The notes beneath the pieces were generated by a model. That model did not search any database. It was not told the origin of the DNA and saw only the letters and a list, made by a program, of their open reading frames with translations. Of a stretch of DNA of 64,000 nt, positions 16,711-25,544 are shown piece by piece. Both the position numbers and the translations under genes were made by a program. The number at the start of each line of letters is the position of its first letter. Positions within the stretch are counted from its first letter, which is position 1. Source of the stretch: Scytonema sp. UIC 10036 (GTDB lineage Bacteria > Cyanobacteriota > Cyanobacteriia > Cyanobacteriales > Nostocaceae); NCBI RefSeq assembly GCF_009725235.1, contig NZ_WJFC01000013.1, positions 50,407 through 114,406 of the forward strand, read 5' to 3'.

Positions 16711-18162
16711 TTACAATCTACACTTCTCGACGCGAGAGAAGAAAGACTTCCATGCACGCTCCGTAATACTCCTGGTACGTGCGAGACTCCATACAGCACT
16801 GCACGGGAGATGTCCAGAGGGTGCTTTAAGGTCAAAAGTTAAGAGTGAAATATCTTCTAGCCACTTTTCCTTATTTCTCCATCCTATGCGATCGCCAAAC
16901 TTCTCGTAATCTTGACCAACGCTTTCCCAGATGAGCTTTTGCACGCTAAAGCCAAAGCGGCGATCGCTATATTTTACCCAAAGTTGGTCAACAATGCGTA
17001 AGTCTGTGCAGGGAAAGTTTTCGATAAACTCAACATTTAGCCAGCCTTCTTCTCCACCAGATGCTTTAAGCATGACAGCAAGAGTTTCTTCATCTGCTTG
17101 TTTCCACTGTCCTTCTTTCAAGAAATCTCGGAGTTTATTGTAGTCTATACCTTTTTCAGAGCTAAGGTCATCATCTAAACCTTCCGTTACAATGGTACTT
17201 CGAGTTTCAGTAACTTCATTTGTCTGTGGGTTAAAATCCTGTTCATTAGCACTAGGGGAATCTACAATCTGTTTTTTATCCAACAGCTTAGGAGTCAGTT
17301 CCTCTGCAAACCCTTGTATCTGAATTAGCGTACAACCAAGTTCATGAGCAAATTCAATGGATTCTCCAGCACCCAAAGCATCATAAAAACCAACCGCAAA
17401 CTCAATAGCTACTTTATCCCCAACTGCTGGGCTCATTCCAATAACATAATCAATATGTTGCGCTATTGCCTTAGCCTGAATCTCGGAATAACAAGCATTA
17501 AGGACTACACATTTAACGCGGTTGGCAAATAGCTTAAACAGTCTAGCGAGAGCCAAAGCATCTACCAGTTTTGCCTGTCCTGACTCATCCTCAAAAATCA
17601 GACCATCTTGTCCTGCTCCATGACCGGAGAAATGAACGATATTTGGTTTAAAATCCAAAATAGAGCGATGGATATCTCTAGGACGTACTGCTAACTCTGA
17701 CTTGATTTCAAATCGCTCGCGTTGCCTTGCCCTTTGTAAACCTTGTTCGATTTCACGTACTTCCTCGTCCAGACGTAACTGACTAGTACCTTTCGGATTT
17801 GCTGCCAAAATCAAAATTTTCTGCTGCTCAGTACTTGGTTCTGGCAAAGAAACAGGAGCCTTTGGCTTTTCTTCGGGAACAGTGTGAGGTTCTGGTGACA
17901 GTAATTCTCGGGCAATAGCTTGCAATTCTGAATTCCCAGGGTTTTCTTTGCGTGCAGCCCGAATTAAGTCAACAACCCATCCCTCAGCTTCCGCTCTTTG
18001 TATCAATTGGAAGACAACGGTTTGTAAATTAGTATCTTGAGTAATTTGATTGAGTTTTTTGTTTAGCTCGAAATCTAACAATTGTTCTAGTGACGAGCGA
18101 TCGGGAAAAGCACTGATTAAAGCATCTCTTAATCTTTTACGTTGCTGACCAGTTAAGTTCAT
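16711..18162 (-). CDS. EAD1-CHAT-GUN4 fusion protein (predicted caspase-like effector with tetrapyrrole-binding-type domain)
   Basis: Three domains are readable in 483 aa. Residues about 1-90 match effector-associated domain EAD1 (LTGQQRKRLRDALISAF...LEQLLDFELNKKL), a homotypic adaptor in predicted NTPase-linked conflict systems. Residues about 115-300 are a CHAT caspase-like peptidase with catalytic His in VHFSGHG and Cys in VVLNACYSEIQA. Residues about 350-483 form a GUN4 domain (LRDFLKEGQWKQADEET, VDQLWVKYSDRRFGFSVQ, APSGHLP), the fold that binds Mg-porphyrins or bilins. The start was placed at the ATG before NLTGQQ. No partner gene with an EAD is adjacent. It is predicted to be a cytoplasmic protease switched by homotypic assembly and possibly by tetrapyrroles; that activity is inference. 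Confidence 0.85.
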   Translation of the reverse strand: MNLTGQQRKRLRDALISAFPDRSSLEQLLDFELNKKLNQITQDTNLQTVVFQLIQRAEAEGWVVDLIRAARKENPGNSELQAIARELLSPEPHTVPEEKPKAPVSLPEPSTEQQKILILAANPKGTSQLRLDEEVREIEQGLQRARQRERFEIKSELAVRPRDIHRSILDFKPNIVHFSGHGAGQDGLIFEDESGQAKLVDALALARLFKLFANRVKCVVLNACYSEIQAKAIAQHIDYVIGMSPAVGDKVAIEFAVGFYDALGAGESIEFAHELGCTLIQIQGFAEELTPKLLDKKQIVDSPSANEQDFNPQTNEVTETRSTIVTEGLDDDLSSEKGIDYNKLRDFLKEGQWKQADEETLAVMLKASGGEEGWLNVEFIENFPCTDLRIVDQLWVKYSDRRFGFSVQKLIWESVGQDYEKFGDRIGWRNKEKWLEDISLLTFDLKAPSGHLPCSAVWSLARTRSITERAWKSFFSRVEKCRL

Positions 18163-18644
18163 ATTTTTAATCAAATTAGTTAAATCTAAGAGCTAGAGTC
18201 AATTGAGAATGTTGTTGCTAACTTCTTGTTCATTGCTGAAAATGTACAAACTATTATTCCAGATAAGCGTTATCTATTCCAGCAATTAAACTTAACAATT
18301 GCTGTGCTGCTTAGTTTTGGATACATCCGCTCCCTCTTGTCCACCATTACCAGTATTGCTAAGTGTACCTCAAACCGTTGTATCTCTCAAACCTATTGAG
18401 TATCAAATACATCTTGTCAGTTCAGTAAATTCAATCCCCTCAGATTTCTTACCCCCTTTCCGCCATAAGATTACCGATCTTCTTCTCCTCTTTCCTCTGT
18501 GTCCTCTGCGCCTGGTGCGGTTCATTAAATTAAGTATTCTTCTAGCACCGAAGGGAGTAACATAAAATATATTCCCAAGTGAAGATTTTCATAAAGCCCA
18601 ATTACACATTTTAATACAAATTAAACACTCTCAAAAGATAGATT
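18163..18644. other. About 480-bp gap without a supported gene
   Basis: A/T-rich upstream region of the EAD1-CHAT-GUN4 gene plus a dispersed 'CCTCTGTGTCCTCTGCGCCT' type repeat at about 18493-18525. An 88-aa frame on the plus strand (18299-18565) is Pro/Leu-rich, crosses the repeat and shows no family features. Confidence 0.6.
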
Positions 18645-18784
18645 ATGTTTATTAATTACATCTCTTTAATGTTAATAAATCTTGTAGCAGGGCTGTTTCT
18701 ACTAGCTAGTTACCTTTACTATGGTTTAGACCATGCCAATCAGAAACGTTGGATTCCCGGCTTTGGGATAACAGGAGCGATACC
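18645..18784 (+). pseudogene. N-terminal remnant of a DUF981-like membrane protein
   Basis: The first ~45 codons (YISLMLINLVAGLFLLASYL then QKRWIPGFGITGAI) look like the start of a DUF981-type small membrane protein. At about 18775-18785 the sequence switches to a DUF4058 gene fragment in another frame, so this gene is truncated to its first transmembrane segment. Confidence 0.65.
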
Positions 18785-19039
18785 CGTCCAAAAGCTGAAC
18801 TCTATGCGTTTAATCTACGAGATAGGATTCCTCCGTTTTCTTTGCCTTTGCGTTCCGAAAATGCAGAACCCTTGGTTGATTTACAAAAACTAGTGCATGA
18901 AATTTACGAGCAAGGCGGGTACGATCTCAGACTAGATTACAATCGCGAACCAACACCTGCTTTATCGCAAACTGATGCTGCTTGGGTTAATGAAGTATTG
19001 CGGAAGCAAGGATTAAGGTCTAAATTCCCAGGGGAGTGA
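18780..19039 (+). pseudogene. C-terminal remnant of a DUF4058 protein
   Basis: About 85 codons encode the family C-terminus: AELYAFNLRDRIPPFSLPL, AEPLVDLQKLVHEIYEQGGY, DLRLDYNREPTPALS and the ending WVNEVLRKQGLR. The N-terminal ~170 residues are gone and the 5' side is joined to the DUF981 remnant. Its tail overlaps the 3' end of the convergent histidine kinase by 27 bp. Confidence 0.78.
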
Positions 19040-20770
19040 AACAGTAAAAGTTGTACCAACTTCTAGTTGACTTTCCACATTGATACTACCACTATGTAAT
19101 TCCACACATTTTTTCACAACTGCTAACCCCAATCCCGTTCCCGGTACATCACCCACATTTTGACCTCTTTGAAAAGCTTGGTATAATTGTTTTCTATCTT
19201 CTTGACCAATTCCAATTCCTTGGTCTTTAATTTGAAAAATTGCTCTTTCGGTATCCTTTGTCAAAGTGAAGTATATTTTACTATTTTGAGGTGAGTATTT
19301 AATAGCATTATCAAGTAGATTGGTGATAATTGAACGGAGAATTTTTTCATCCATACAAGCTATTTTTTCCAAACATTGATGAATAAAAATGATATCTTGT
19401 TGGGTTCCCGTACTAAACTGAATGTCTTCAACTATTGAGTAACAAAAATCCTCTAAATTTAGAGAATGAGGTTTAAACTCTAATTTTCCTGCTTCGGCTC
19501 TTGTTAGAGTAAGAATATCTGTTAAAAGTTGTTTCATAGTTTTTGCAGAAGATTGAATGCGTTGCAAATTTTTCCGCTTTTTCTCTTCCGACCATTCTTG
19601 AGAATTTTCTAAAACTTGAGTTGAAATCAAAATAGTGCTTAAGGGAGTGCGAAATTCATGAGACACCATTGAAAAAAAGCGAGTCTTTAATTCCTGTAAT
19701 TCTAGTTCTTTTTCTAAATTCCGCCGTATTTCTTCTGCTTCCCTTGCTTGTTTTTCTATAGTGATATCCCGTGCTAGTACTAACCTTGCACGTCTTCCTC
19801 TAAAAATCAGTTCGTGAGAGATGACTTCAACATCAATCAACGTATTATCTTGCTTTTTATGCCTCTCGATCGCCGTTTGCTTTATTGTTGAAGAGAGTTG
19901 CTCGATTCTCTTCATAACACTAGATACATCTTCTGGTGGCAAAATATTCTTAACCGTCATGGATAAGAAGTCAGCTTGAGAATAACCATACTGCTTAACA
20001 GCAACTTCATTGACCGCTAAAAACTTTAAAGTTTCTAGATCGTATACCCATAAAGGATGGGGATTGACTTCAAATAATTTCCGGTATCGTTTTTTGCTTT
20101 CTCTTAAAACATGTTCTAACTGCTGTCGTTTGGTAATTTGCTCCTGAAGGAGTGAATAGACGGCATACAATAGACTAAAGCTAAAGCAGGAACCTGCGAT
20201 CGTTATTAAAGTTGTAAATTGAAAACGTTGTTCTGATTCTGCTCTCCGTTGCTGTAATAGTAGTTGCTCTTCGTTTTCTATCTGAGTAATAATCAGCCAA
20301 ATTTCATCATGGAGCATCAGCCCTTTATCTGTCAAAGCTATTTGAGTCTTTGTATCGGATTTATTTTGTTTGTATAATTTAATTGAAGTCTTAATTAAAT
20401 TAACTCTTTCAGTTATTAAGGGTTCAATCAGATTAAGTTTTTGACGTTGATTTTGATTATTGTTGGTTGCATTTTGAGCTTCGATTAATTCAGTATTAAT
20501 ACTTTGAATAGCAGTATCGTAAGTTTCTAAATAAGATTCTTTGCCTGTAATAATATAACCACGTCTTGCTCTTTCCGCATCTCGCAGTGTAGTTAATATA
20601 TCTCTAACTTTTTGTAAAACCTCGTAGGAAGCCTCGACTTGTTTTTGACTAGTAAAAATTTTTGTATTGTTTTGATACGAAATAGTATTTACAACAGCGA
20701 GAATCACCACTGCGAGGGCAAACCCACCAGTCAAAATTTTTCTTTCTAAAAACCACTTCATGTGCAACAC
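19013..20770 (-). CDS. CHASE3-PAS sensor histidine kinase
   Basis: The 585-aa protein has a first membrane helix (about 13-31), an extracytoplasmic CHASE3 domain (about 38-180, with TLRDAERARRGYIITG), a second helix (about 185-207), a PAS domain (about 228-345), HisKA with the phospho-acceptor His371 in SMVSHEFRTPLS, and an HATPase domain with N (NLLDNAIKYSP), G1 (DQGIGIG) and G2 (GTGLGLAV) boxes. It is divergent from an OmpR-type regulator 88 bp away and is presumably its partner. The signal is unknown; CHASE3 senses small molecules or membrane state. Confidence 0.93.
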   Translation of the reverse strand: MLHMKWFLERKILTGGFALAVVILAVVNTISYQNNTKIFTSQKQVEASYEVLQKVRDILTTLRDAERARRGYIITGKESYLETYDTAIQSINTELIEAQNATNNNQNQRQKLNLIEPLITERVNLIKTSIKLYKQNKSDTKTQIALTDKGLMLHDEIWLIITQIENEEQLLLQQRRAESEQRFQFTTLITIAGSCFSFSLLYAVYSLLQEQITKRQQLEHVLRESKKRYRKLFEVNPHPLWVYDLETLKFLAVNEVAVKQYGYSQADFLSMTVKNILPPEDVSSVMKRIEQLSSTIKQTAIERHKKQDNTLIDVEVISHELIFRGRRARLVLARDITIEKQAREAEEIRRNLEKELELQELKTRFFSMVSHEFRTPLSTILISTQVLENSQEWSEEKKRKNLQRIQSSAKTMKQLLTDILTLTRAEAGKLEFKPHSLNLEDFCYSIVEDIQFSTGTQQDIIFIHQCLEKIACMDEKILRSIITNLLDNAIKYSPQNSKIYFTLTKDTERAIFQIKDQGIGIGQEDRKQLYQAFQRGQNVGDVPGTGLGLAVVKKCVELHSGSINVESQLEVGTTFTVSLPWEFRP

Positions 20771-20858
20771 TGCAATCTCTCTCTAAAATTTATATGATGA
20801 TTGATAGCACTTTCTGATTTTTGAATTAGGATTTTTTCAAGATTTCTTTGTAGTGGAT

Positions 20859-21536
20859 ATGCGAATTTTGCTTGTTGAAGATAATGGGCGTTTAGCAGAA
20901 GCCTTATGTGAAGCGTTAACAGATCAGCTTTATGTCGTGGATTTAGTGAAAGATGGGGAGTCTGCTTGGAAACAGGTAAAGATTATAGCTTACGACCTCA
21001 TTTTGCTGGATATTATGCTTCCCGTACTAGACGGTATTAGTCTCTGTCAGCGCTTGCGGCATCATGGTTATAATTTGCCAATACTCATGCTCACAGCCTG
21101 TGATACCAGAACCGATAAAATCAACGGTTTAGATGCTGGTGCGGATGACTACGTTGTCAAACCCTTCGATTTGCAAGAATTATTAGCCCGCATTCGTGCT
21201 TTATTACGACGCGGAAGTTTTGCCCCTACACCCACTCTAGTTTGGGGTAGTTTGCATCTCAATCCCAGTACCTACGAAGTGACATATTTGAATGCCCCTT
21301 TACAGTTAACACCCAAAGAATTTAGTCTTCTAGAACTGTTACTCAGGAACGGACGTAGAGTTCTCAGCCGTGCGGTCATTTTGGAAAATCTATGGAACAG
21401 TGAAAATCCTCCAGAAGAAGATACAGTCAAAGCGCACATCAAAGCTTTACGTCAGAAACTAAGATCTGTTGCAGCCCCGGACGATTTTATTGAGACAATT
21501 CACGGATTGGGATATCGGATGAAGCAGGTTTCGTAA
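20859..21536 (+). CDS. OmpR/PhoB-family response regulator
   Basis: The 225-aa protein starts MRILLVEDN at an ATG; a GTG two codons upstream is possible. The receiver domain (1-120) has the acidic pair in VEDN, the phospho-acceptor Asp in LILLDIMLP, the Thr in MLTA and the Lys in VVKPF. The C-terminal winged helix (about 128-225) has LTPKEFSLLELLL and VKAHIKALRQKL, ending with IHGLGYRMK. It is divergent from the CHASE3 kinase, so the two likely share a regulatory region. Confidence 0.95.
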   Translation: MRILLVEDNGRLAEALCEALTDQLYVVDLVKDGESAWKQVKIIAYDLILLDIMLPVLDGISLCQRLRHHGYNLPILMLTACDTRTDKINGLDAGADDYVVKPFDLQELLARIRALLRRGSFAPTPTLVWGSLHLNPSTYEVTYLNAPLQLTPKEFSLLELLLRNGRRVLSRAVILENLWNSENPPEEDTVKAHIKALRQKLRSVAAPDDFIETIHGLGYRMKQVS

Positions 21537-21540
21537 CTGT

Positions 21541-21682
21541 TATTTGTCATTGGTTATTTGTCATTGGTCATTTGTCATTGGTCATTTGTCATTGGTCATT
21601 TGTCATTGGTCATTTGTCATTGGTCATTTGTCATTGGTCAAGTGTCATTAATCTAATGACACTTGACACTTGACCAATGACA
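21541..21682. repeat. 14-bp tandem repeat TTTGTCATTGGTCA (about eight copies)
   Basis: Near-perfect tandem units follow the response regulator stop, ending with an inverted segment (TAATGACACTTGACACTTGA) that can fold back on the array. It could act as a transcription end or be a slippage-prone STRR. Confidence 0.9.
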
Positions 21683-21932
21683 GCCCCGACTAGTTAACTT
21701 TAATTTGCGACGACTTACTTATCAAGTTTTTGTAACCTTTATCAGGATATTTTGACATAAAAAAGAGATAACTTACCTATTTTAAGGTCTTCCCGAAATT
21801 TTCCCGAAATTTTCTCCAATTTTTTTAGATTCTATACCCAGCTTGTCTCCGTTTGCGGTGTAATCTCAGAGATGCAGTAATTAATAATTAAGTGTCTCCT
21901 GTGGAGATATTTACACACCCAGAGGTCATACC
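21683..21932. other. Leader region of the pentapeptide-repeat gene
   Basis: Non-coding. It has T/A-rich tracts, a small hairpin (TCTCCTGTGGAGA, about 21895-21907) and a GAGGT ribosome-binding site just before the ATG at 21933. Confidence 0.5.
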
Positions 21933-22586
21933 ATGAGAAACTTTGCTGAAAAACAGGAATTTATTCTCAGACAAATTACGGATACGTGTTTTCATCGAAG
22001 GGACTTGAGTGGATGTAACTTAAGTGGAATTGACTTAAGAGCAGTTGATTTGAGTGGAATTCACTTGATAGGAACTGATTTACGTGGTGCAAACCTCAGT
22101 GGGGCAATCCTCACTGGTGCAAATTTAAGTGGTGCAAATTTGCAGGAAGCAAACTTGCAAGATGCTTATCTATACGAAGCTTCTTTATGCGAAGCTAATT
22201 TAAGCGATGCAAATTTGCAGCAAGCAAATTTGTGTGGGGCTTTCTTATGGAGAGTAAAATTATGTCGCAGTAACCTGTGGTCAGCGTCTTTGTGTGATGC
22301 AGATTTAAGTGAAGCCGACTTAAGTGAAGCTCGATTAATTGAAGCATCACTGATCGAAGCCAATATGGTTAGGGCAAATCTTTCAGGGGCAAATCTTTCA
22401 GGGGCAATTTTGCTAGAAGCAAATTTAAATCAAGCCAATTTAACGGGTGCAGACCTTACGTGGGCAAATTTAATAGAGGCAAATTTAAGTGAGGCTAATC
22501 TTTGGGAAACAAATCTCACAAGTGCAAAGCTACACGGTACTATTATGCCTGATGGTACAATTCATTACCCACATTTATTCTTTTAG
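21933..22586 (+). CDS. Pentapeptide-repeat protein
   Basis: After a ~20-residue head (RNFAEKQEFILRQITDTCFH), about 36 consecutive A(D/N)Lxx units form a right-handed quadrilateral beta-helix (for example LSGANLSGAILTGANLSGAN). The 217-aa protein has no signal peptide or membrane helix. Such proteins can mimic DNA or act as scaffolds, but no role can be given here. The many Cys in mid-protein (LCEANL, LCGAFL, LCRSNL, LCDADL) lie at equivalent repeat positions, forming a possible ladder. Confidence 0.93.
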   Translation: MRNFAEKQEFILRQITDTCFHRRDLSGCNLSGIDLRAVDLSGIHLIGTDLRGANLSGAILTGANLSGANLQEANLQDAYLYEASLCEANLSDANLQQANLCGAFLWRVKLCRSNLWSASLCDADLSEADLSEARLIEASLIEANMVRANLSGANLSGAILLEANLNQANLTGADLTWANLIEANLSEANLWETNLTSAKLHGTIMPDGTIHYPHLFF

Positions 22587-22721
22587 TTTATTTTAATATC
22601 GGGGTGCAAAGTTTCAGGGGCAAGAGGAGTACGTGACAAGGTAGACAAGGGGGACAAGGTAGAATTCGTTCCCCCTCCTTCTCTATTTACTGGTTACAGG
22701 TCACTGCTCACTGCTCACCGA

Positions 22722-23501
22722 TCAAAACTCCCTTTGTGAAAAGCTAAAAATAGCTATTAGTAACAGCATAATGCTGTAAAGCAACCCGTATCCAGCATTT
22801 AGTAATAGCGTTATTGGATCGGGTAGCGCTCCAAATCCATAAACAGCATCATTTTTCAAATCTAATCGAGATAAATCTGGTAACACCAAATATAAAGCTT
22901 GTGTTATGCGTTCTATACCAGGGTTCTGACTCAAGCGACCAAGTTGCAGCAAATCTTGAGTAATATTACCTGCTAAGTATACTGCAAATGTTAATGCTGT
23001 CGCCAGAATAGAACTAGTAAACACACCTAGGGTAACTGCGATCGCTGCCATTAAGGATAACTGAAAAAATAGAAAAATGGTACTTACAAGAACGCTGACC
23101 ATTGGATAGGAAATATTACCCATTTGTAAAAATATAAAGTAAATCACTGTCATGGCAGCAATCAATACGGCTAGCACCATAAGCAAGCCTAAATATTTCC
23201 CCGTAATAAATTCACTTCGGCTGACAGGCTTGGCAATTAGTACTAAAACAGTGCGTTTTTCAATTTCTTTGTTAATCAATCCCGTACCAACAAATATGGC
23301 AACAATCAGACCAAGGACGCTCATCGCCGCCAAACCAAAGTCCAAAAACATTTTGTCCTCTGTGGCTGCGGCAAAATCAGGCAGTAGACGGATGGCAATT
23401 CCCAGTACTATAGTATAGAAGCACACAATATAAAGAATGCGATCGCGCACTACTTCTCGAAATACATTAGTTGCTAGTACGGAAACTCTATTAAAATTCA
23501 T
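22722..23501 (-). CDS. fraE: Filament integrity protein FraE, ABC-2 type permease
   Basis: The 259-aa protein has six predicted membrane segments and the ABC-2 permease pattern: an N-terminal VFREVVRDRILYIVCFY, then GLINKEIEKRTVLVLIAKPVSRSEFITGKYLG. It follows fraC and fraD on the same strand, the order known from heterocystous cyanobacteria, where FraE is needed for filament integrity and heterocyst maturation. No ATPase gene is adjacent. A 212-bp palindromic STRR separates it from fraD, which is unusual for an operon. Confidence 0.85.
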   Translation of the reverse strand: MNFNRVSVLATNVFREVVRDRILYIVCFYTIVLGIAIRLLPDFAAATEDKMFLDFGLAAMSVLGLIVAIFVGTGLINKEIEKRTVLVLIAKPVSRSEFITGKYLGLLMVLAVLIAAMTVIYFIFLQMGNISYPMVSVLVSTIFLFFQLSLMAAIAVTLGVFTSSILATALTFAVYLAGNITQDLLQLGRLSQNPGIERITQALYLVLPDLSRLDLKNDAVYGFGALPDPITLLLNAGYGLLYSIMLLLIAIFSFSQREF

Positions 23502-23508
23502 AAAAATT

Positions 23509-23720
23509 TAGTTAGTGGTTAGTGGTTAGTGGTTGGTGGTTAGTGGTTAGTAGTTGGTGGTTGGTGGTTAGTGGTTAGTGGTTAGTAGTTGGTGGTTAGT
23601 GGTTAGTAGTTGGTGGTTGGTGGTTAGTAGCAACTAACAACTAACAACTAACAACTAACCACTAACAACTAACCACCAACTAACAACTAACAACTAACAA
23701 CTAACCACTAACCACTAACC
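23509..23720. repeat. Large palindromic STRR tract between fraD and fraE
   Basis: About 17 TTAGTGG/TTGGTGG-type heptamers run to about 23635 and are followed by about 13 complementary CTAACAA/CTAACCA units. The halves can pair into a very long hairpin filling the whole gap between the fraD stop and the fraE start. Confidence 0.92.
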
Positions 23721-23725
23721 CTTCG

Positions 23726-24754
23726 TTACTCTTGAGGTGGAGGTGAATCTGCAAAGAATGATGTTTTGCCTTCACAATTCACTTCTGCCAACGTATTTTT
23801 TTCATCAGGGTTATTAGCAACTCTGCTTCTAGTGTTCCCGATTTTTGCTACGGGTTCTATTTGACAGGTCTTTGTTAGATAATACCCACGAGAGGTGGAA
23901 CTAGGTCCCATCCAAATACTAAGTAAGTCGAGTTTGTAGCCTGACTTGAGATTTGTTACACGCGGTTCCACAACCCATAAAGCTTTCTCGTCATATTGTG
24001 CCAAGTTGGTTTCAATGACTTGTCTACCGAGTCTACTCACGTTCTGTCTGGAATTTAGAAGCCATTGTTCTACCTGAGACCAAGGTTGTTCGTTTAATTG
24101 CTGTTCTATTTGAGGTGCAAGCTTATCTAAAATAACAACGCCATTTCTCGGAATTCTATCTGGGGGTTCGATTCTACTTACAAAAGCACTGCCTTGATAA
24201 GTATCTACCTCTAAACTGGGGTACTCATTCAACCAGTTTTCTGCCACAAAGTAAAATTGCAACCAGCAACTGATGACCGCACAGCTACCAAGTAAAATTA
24301 TCATCTTTTGGCGGTCTTCTATTTTGGGAATCAGAGTTTTGGCTTCTGTACCAGTTCCTTCGAAAAATTCTGGGATTGCAGTAATGATGGCTGAAATTGT
24401 CGGCCAAAGCACTATTGTTCTAGTTGTCAATATAGTTTCGTCATGACCGAAAGCAAAAACGCTGACTAAAAACCCGGTTATCACAGCCCCCACGGGCATA
24501 TTAGTTCCAGGAATAAGTATTGGGCTATCCGTTGTATACCAAGCAGTCCCCAGAATTAAAAATATCCAGCCACAAAAGGCAATAGCATCTTTTACAAAGC
24601 CTGTACACATGGATGACATGAACCAAGAAAAAATACTCAGATAGATTAATGTCTGCCAGGAATATGCTTTTGGCGGAATGACTATTTTCTTTATTCGTTC
24701 ATAAATATCTCCAACAACATTGAATACACCAAATAAATCTCTAACTATCTGCAT
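23726..24754 (-). CDS. fraD: Septal-junction protein FraD (DUF5357)
   Basis: The 342-aa protein has about five membrane helices in the first ~170 residues (IYLSIFSWFMSSMCTGFVKD, FCGWIFLILGTAWY, VGAVITGFLVSVFAFG, MIILLGSCAVISCWLQFYF), then a ~170-residue periplasmic domain, as in FraD. FraD with FraC localises to the septum and supports cell-cell communication in filaments. It lies 23 bp downstream of fraC on the same strand. The short C-terminal tail ends with PPPQE. Confidence 0.88.
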   Translation of the reverse strand: MQIVRDLFGVFNVVGDIYERIKKIVIPPKAYSWQTLIYLSIFSWFMSSMCTGFVKDAIAFCGWIFLILGTAWYTTDSPILIPGTNMPVGAVITGFLVSVFAFGHDETILTTRTIVLWPTISAIITAIPEFFEGTGTEAKTLIPKIEDRQKMIILLGSCAVISCWLQFYFVAENWLNEYPSLEVDTYQGSAFVSRIEPPDRIPRNGVVILDKLAPQIEQQLNEQPWSQVEQWLLNSRQNVSRLGRQVIETNLAQYDEKALWVVEPRVTNLKSGYKLDLLSIWMGPSSTSRGYYLTKTCQIEPVAKIGNTRSRVANNPDEKNTLAEVNCEGKTSFFADSPPPQE

Positions 24755-24777
24755 ACTTTTTTTCCTCCCCTATTTCC

Positions 24778-25323
24778 TTAGAGATCGAATGAACGAATAA
24801 ATAAAACAGCAACTATAAAACTGTAGCTGAGTGCGTTTGCTATGAGTATACTAGTGACTACACTTGTATTCTGCAATTTATGTTTATAGACACGACGCAA
24901 ATTTTTGTCTGGAGTAGGTTCTGCTGGTGGAGCTTTTCCAAATTCTGCTAGTGACAAAAGTAAAACTCTTAACAAAATATATTTGACTAAGAAAGTCCCA
25001 AAGAAAATAATAAACGCTGTTAAGACAATCAAAGATTGGACATTAGCTGATTGCAAGCGATCGAAGAAAATGTAGTTAATAAGTTCTGATTTTACCCGTA
25101 TCGGTAGTACTGGCTCAGAAAAGAAGAATACGACCCAACCAATGACATTAGAAAAAAGATTGATTGCAATGGCATAGAAAACACTGCTTTTTCTATCAAA
25201 TTTTAATCTTGAATTTAAAATGAAGGATTCTATAGGGATAGCAACCAGTAAAAATAAGAAATTGAACAGAATTGCGCCAAAAGGGAAAATCCTGGGAAGT
25301 GGAAATTCGGGAAGTTCAAACAT
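24778..25323 (-). CDS. fraC: Filament integrity protein FraC
   Basis: A 181-aa membrane protein with four hydrophobic segments: AILFNFLFLLVAIPIESFIL, VFYAIAINLFSNVIGWVVFF, VLTAFIIFFGTFLVKYILLR and VVTSILIANALSYSFIVAVL. Size, topology and position at the head of the fraC-fraD-fraE cluster identify it. FraC is required at the septum to keep long filaments. The start ATG is followed by FELPEFPLPRIFPFG. Its presence strongly implies a filamentous, probably heterocyst-forming host. Confidence 0.88.
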   Translation of the reverse strand: MFELPEFPLPRIFPFGAILFNFLFLLVAIPIESFILNSRLKFDRKSSVFYAIAINLFSNVIGWVVFFFSEPVLPIRVKSELINYIFFDRLQSANVQSLIVLTAFIIFFGTFLVKYILLRVLLLSLAEFGKAPPAEPTPDKNLRRVYKHKLQNTSVVTSILIANALSYSFIVAVLFIRSFDL

Positions 25324-25544
25324 ACAAGAGTGATAGGTAAGGTGTAATCTCAGAAAGTATAGCGTCTATACTGAATTACGATCGAGGTAATTATTTTACT
25401 CTTCTTTTACCATCTTTTTGTCCCAATTCGTCTTTGTTGCTTTTCTTTATATATCTCGATATTCTGCAACACTTGAGCTTCCATATAAAATTAGGCGAAA
25501 CCTTGTGTAATATAGAAGACTGCTACGTTACAGCTTTTTACGAG

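Noticed and set aside
18299..18565. 88-aa plus-strand frame
   Set aside because: Low-complexity Pro/Leu-rich sequence crossing a dispersed repeat; no support for a gene.
13634..23720. STRR arrays considered as CRISPR
   Set aside because: The units are 7-14 bp with no unique spacers of regular length and no cas genes nearby.
25324..25544. Possible cobalamin riboswitch before the CobA-like gene
   Set aside because: No conserved B12-box or long structured leader was recognisable in the ~220 bp.
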